Both the position numbers and the translations under genes were made by a program. 64,000 nt of DNA from Cytophagales bacterium (GTDB taxonomy: Bacteria; Bacteroidota; Bacteroidia; Cytophagales; Bernardetiaceae), in the NCBI GenBank assembly GCA_004293815.1, contig RDZD01000011.1:62001-126000 (forward strand). The letters are read 5' to 3'. Positions 63,464-64,000 of this stretch are shown here, piece by piece (the first letter of the stretch is position 1; each line of letters opens with the position of its first letter). Below the pieces are notes generated by a model, which saw only the letters and a list, made by a program, of their open reading frames with translations, was not told the origin of the DNA and made no database searches.

Positions 63464-63657
63464 TTTCCAAACAAAAAAAATCTTCCTAACTTGCATTTGA
63501 AAGCAAAGGCTTTCGGACGTTCTTTGATTTGCGCTGGCAGAATTTTTCTGGGAGGTGTCACATAATCAAAGCAGTTTTCAAAGCTCTCTTTAAAGCAAAA
63601 AAGAAGCCAAAGAAGAAGCCTGAGCCACCCAAAAAAGTTGAAGCCGCTAAGGGGGTA
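63464..63657 (+). repeat. Cassette direct repeat, copy 2
   Basis: The second copy of the ~194-bp repeat, 985 bp from the first. Within the reading frame, two of the three differences are synonymous (Gly and Ala codons) and one changes Ser to Phe. Confidence 0.9.
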
Positions 63658-63981
63658 AGGAACTCTAAAGGTGTTGCTTATCCTAAGGTTGTAGTGGAAG
63701 GTTTCGGAGAAGTGCCATTTCCAACAGGACAAATCTCAAAGGTGACCCCTAGCCCAGCTAGCCTAAGATCAGAATTTAATAAAATTAGAAATAGTGGAGA
63801 ATTTAGAGCTTGTTGGGAGGCACAAGGAAGACCTTGGCCTACACCATCAACAGGCAGTCGGATTGATATACATCATATTCAACCATTAGGTTACGGCGGG
63901 ACAAATGCATTTGAAAATCTAGTTCCGCTTGACTACAATACTCAACATAAACTTTTCAACAGTTGGTGGCTTGGCTATTAA
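63529..63981 (+). CDS. Orphan HNH-nuclease toxin C-terminal fragment
   Basis: A 150-codon frame from a TTG, open from 63490 after a TAA at 63487. The first 43 residues repeat those of the first orphan frame (one Ser to Phe change). The unique tail starts RNSKGVAYPKVVVEGFGEVP and ends in an HNH-type nuclease motif: RIDIHHIQPLGYGGTN (two His), then FENLVPLDYNTQHKLFNSWW (Asn and His). Such HNH tails are common polymorphic toxins that cut DNA. There is no delivery domain, so it is probably a silent cassette. Its immunity gene would lie just beyond the window end (after 63981). Confidence 0.7.
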   Translation: MRWQNFSGRCHIIKAVFKALFKAKKKPKKKPEPPKKVEAAKGVRNSKGVAYPKVVVEGFGEVPFPTGQISKVTPSPASLRSEFNKIRNSGEFRACWEAQGRPWPTPSTGSRIDIHHIQPLGYGGTNAFENLVPLDYNTQHKLFNSWWLGY

Positions 63982-64000
63982 AATTTAAAATAAATTACAG

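Overview
The window looks like chromosomal DNA of a Bacteroidota member, most likely a gliding Cytophagales-type bacterium. The evidence is a gldD gliding lipoprotein gene, a very large secreted subtilisin ending in a type IX secretion (T9SS) sorting domain, a TonB-dependent receptor with a carboxypeptidase-like N-terminal domain, bshA (bacillithiol), many Bacteroidota-restricted small families (DUF4834, DUF5777, DUF6252, DUF6265 and DUF6702-like), starts mostly without Shine-Dalgarno sequences, and promoter candidates of the TTTG / TAnnTTTG type. No rRNA, tRNA, CRISPR array, integrase or transposase was found. The species cannot be named from this sequence.

Layout. 0-8.5 kb: a methyltransferase, a Spo0M-like protein, an unknown membrane protein, then a run of two lipoproteins, a secreted protein of the family often mislabelled 'asparagine synthetase B', and a TPR protein. 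8.6-12 kb (minus): bioA, a CrtW-like carotenoid ketolase, a DUF4834 protein and a DoxX/BT_3928-type membrane protein. 12.4-16.7 kb (plus): bshA, ccmC, ccmD, pnuC and a MoxR/Mg-chelatase-like AAA+ ATPase. 16.7-23 kb: a GlcNAc-kinase-like protein, a PlsC acyltransferase, pth, then a minus-strand group (ilvE, AAA ATPase, lipoprotein, DUF2147). 23-33 kb (plus): a DUF6265-like protein, a 42-residue lipoprotein, an FKBP lipoprotein, dnaG, a beta-propeller/SpoIIE phosphatase, a pentameric ligand-gated channel homologue with an extra N-terminal membrane module, a DUF6702-like protein and a lone modB. 33-43 kb: an M61 peptidase, an FkbM-like protein, a SpeD-like pyruvoyl enzyme, a GNAT protein, a DUF6252-like lipoprotein, tryptophan 2,3-dioxygenase, a STAS protein, Fur and a TonB receptor. 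43-62 kb: the giant subtilisin, an RtcB-type RNA ligase, a DUF5777 barrel with YceI, glmS, a Nudix hydrolase with gldD, alanine dehydrogenase, gltX, a YbjN-like protein, proline dehydrogenase and DUF2461.

The last 1.8 kb (62.2-64 kb) is the clearest accessory region and the most interesting part. A ~194-bp direct repeat occurs twice, 985 bp apart, with three mismatches. Each copy runs in frame into a different short C-terminal tail. The first tail is followed by a small AT-rich gene that is probably its immunity gene. The second tail is an HNH-type nuclease. This is the arrangement expected of a store of orphan polymorphic-toxin C-termini that share a recombination sequence, fed into a full-length parent toxin gene outside the window. 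A trace of the repeat's 3' end lies just after the first immunity gene, and three 22-bp-spaced ATGATACG boxes lie upstream.

Most of the rest is housekeeping or cell-envelope metabolism in short operons. The SpoIIE-type phosphatase at 27-30 kb and the STAS protein at 39 kb could form one partner-switching pathway, but nothing in the sequence proves the link.
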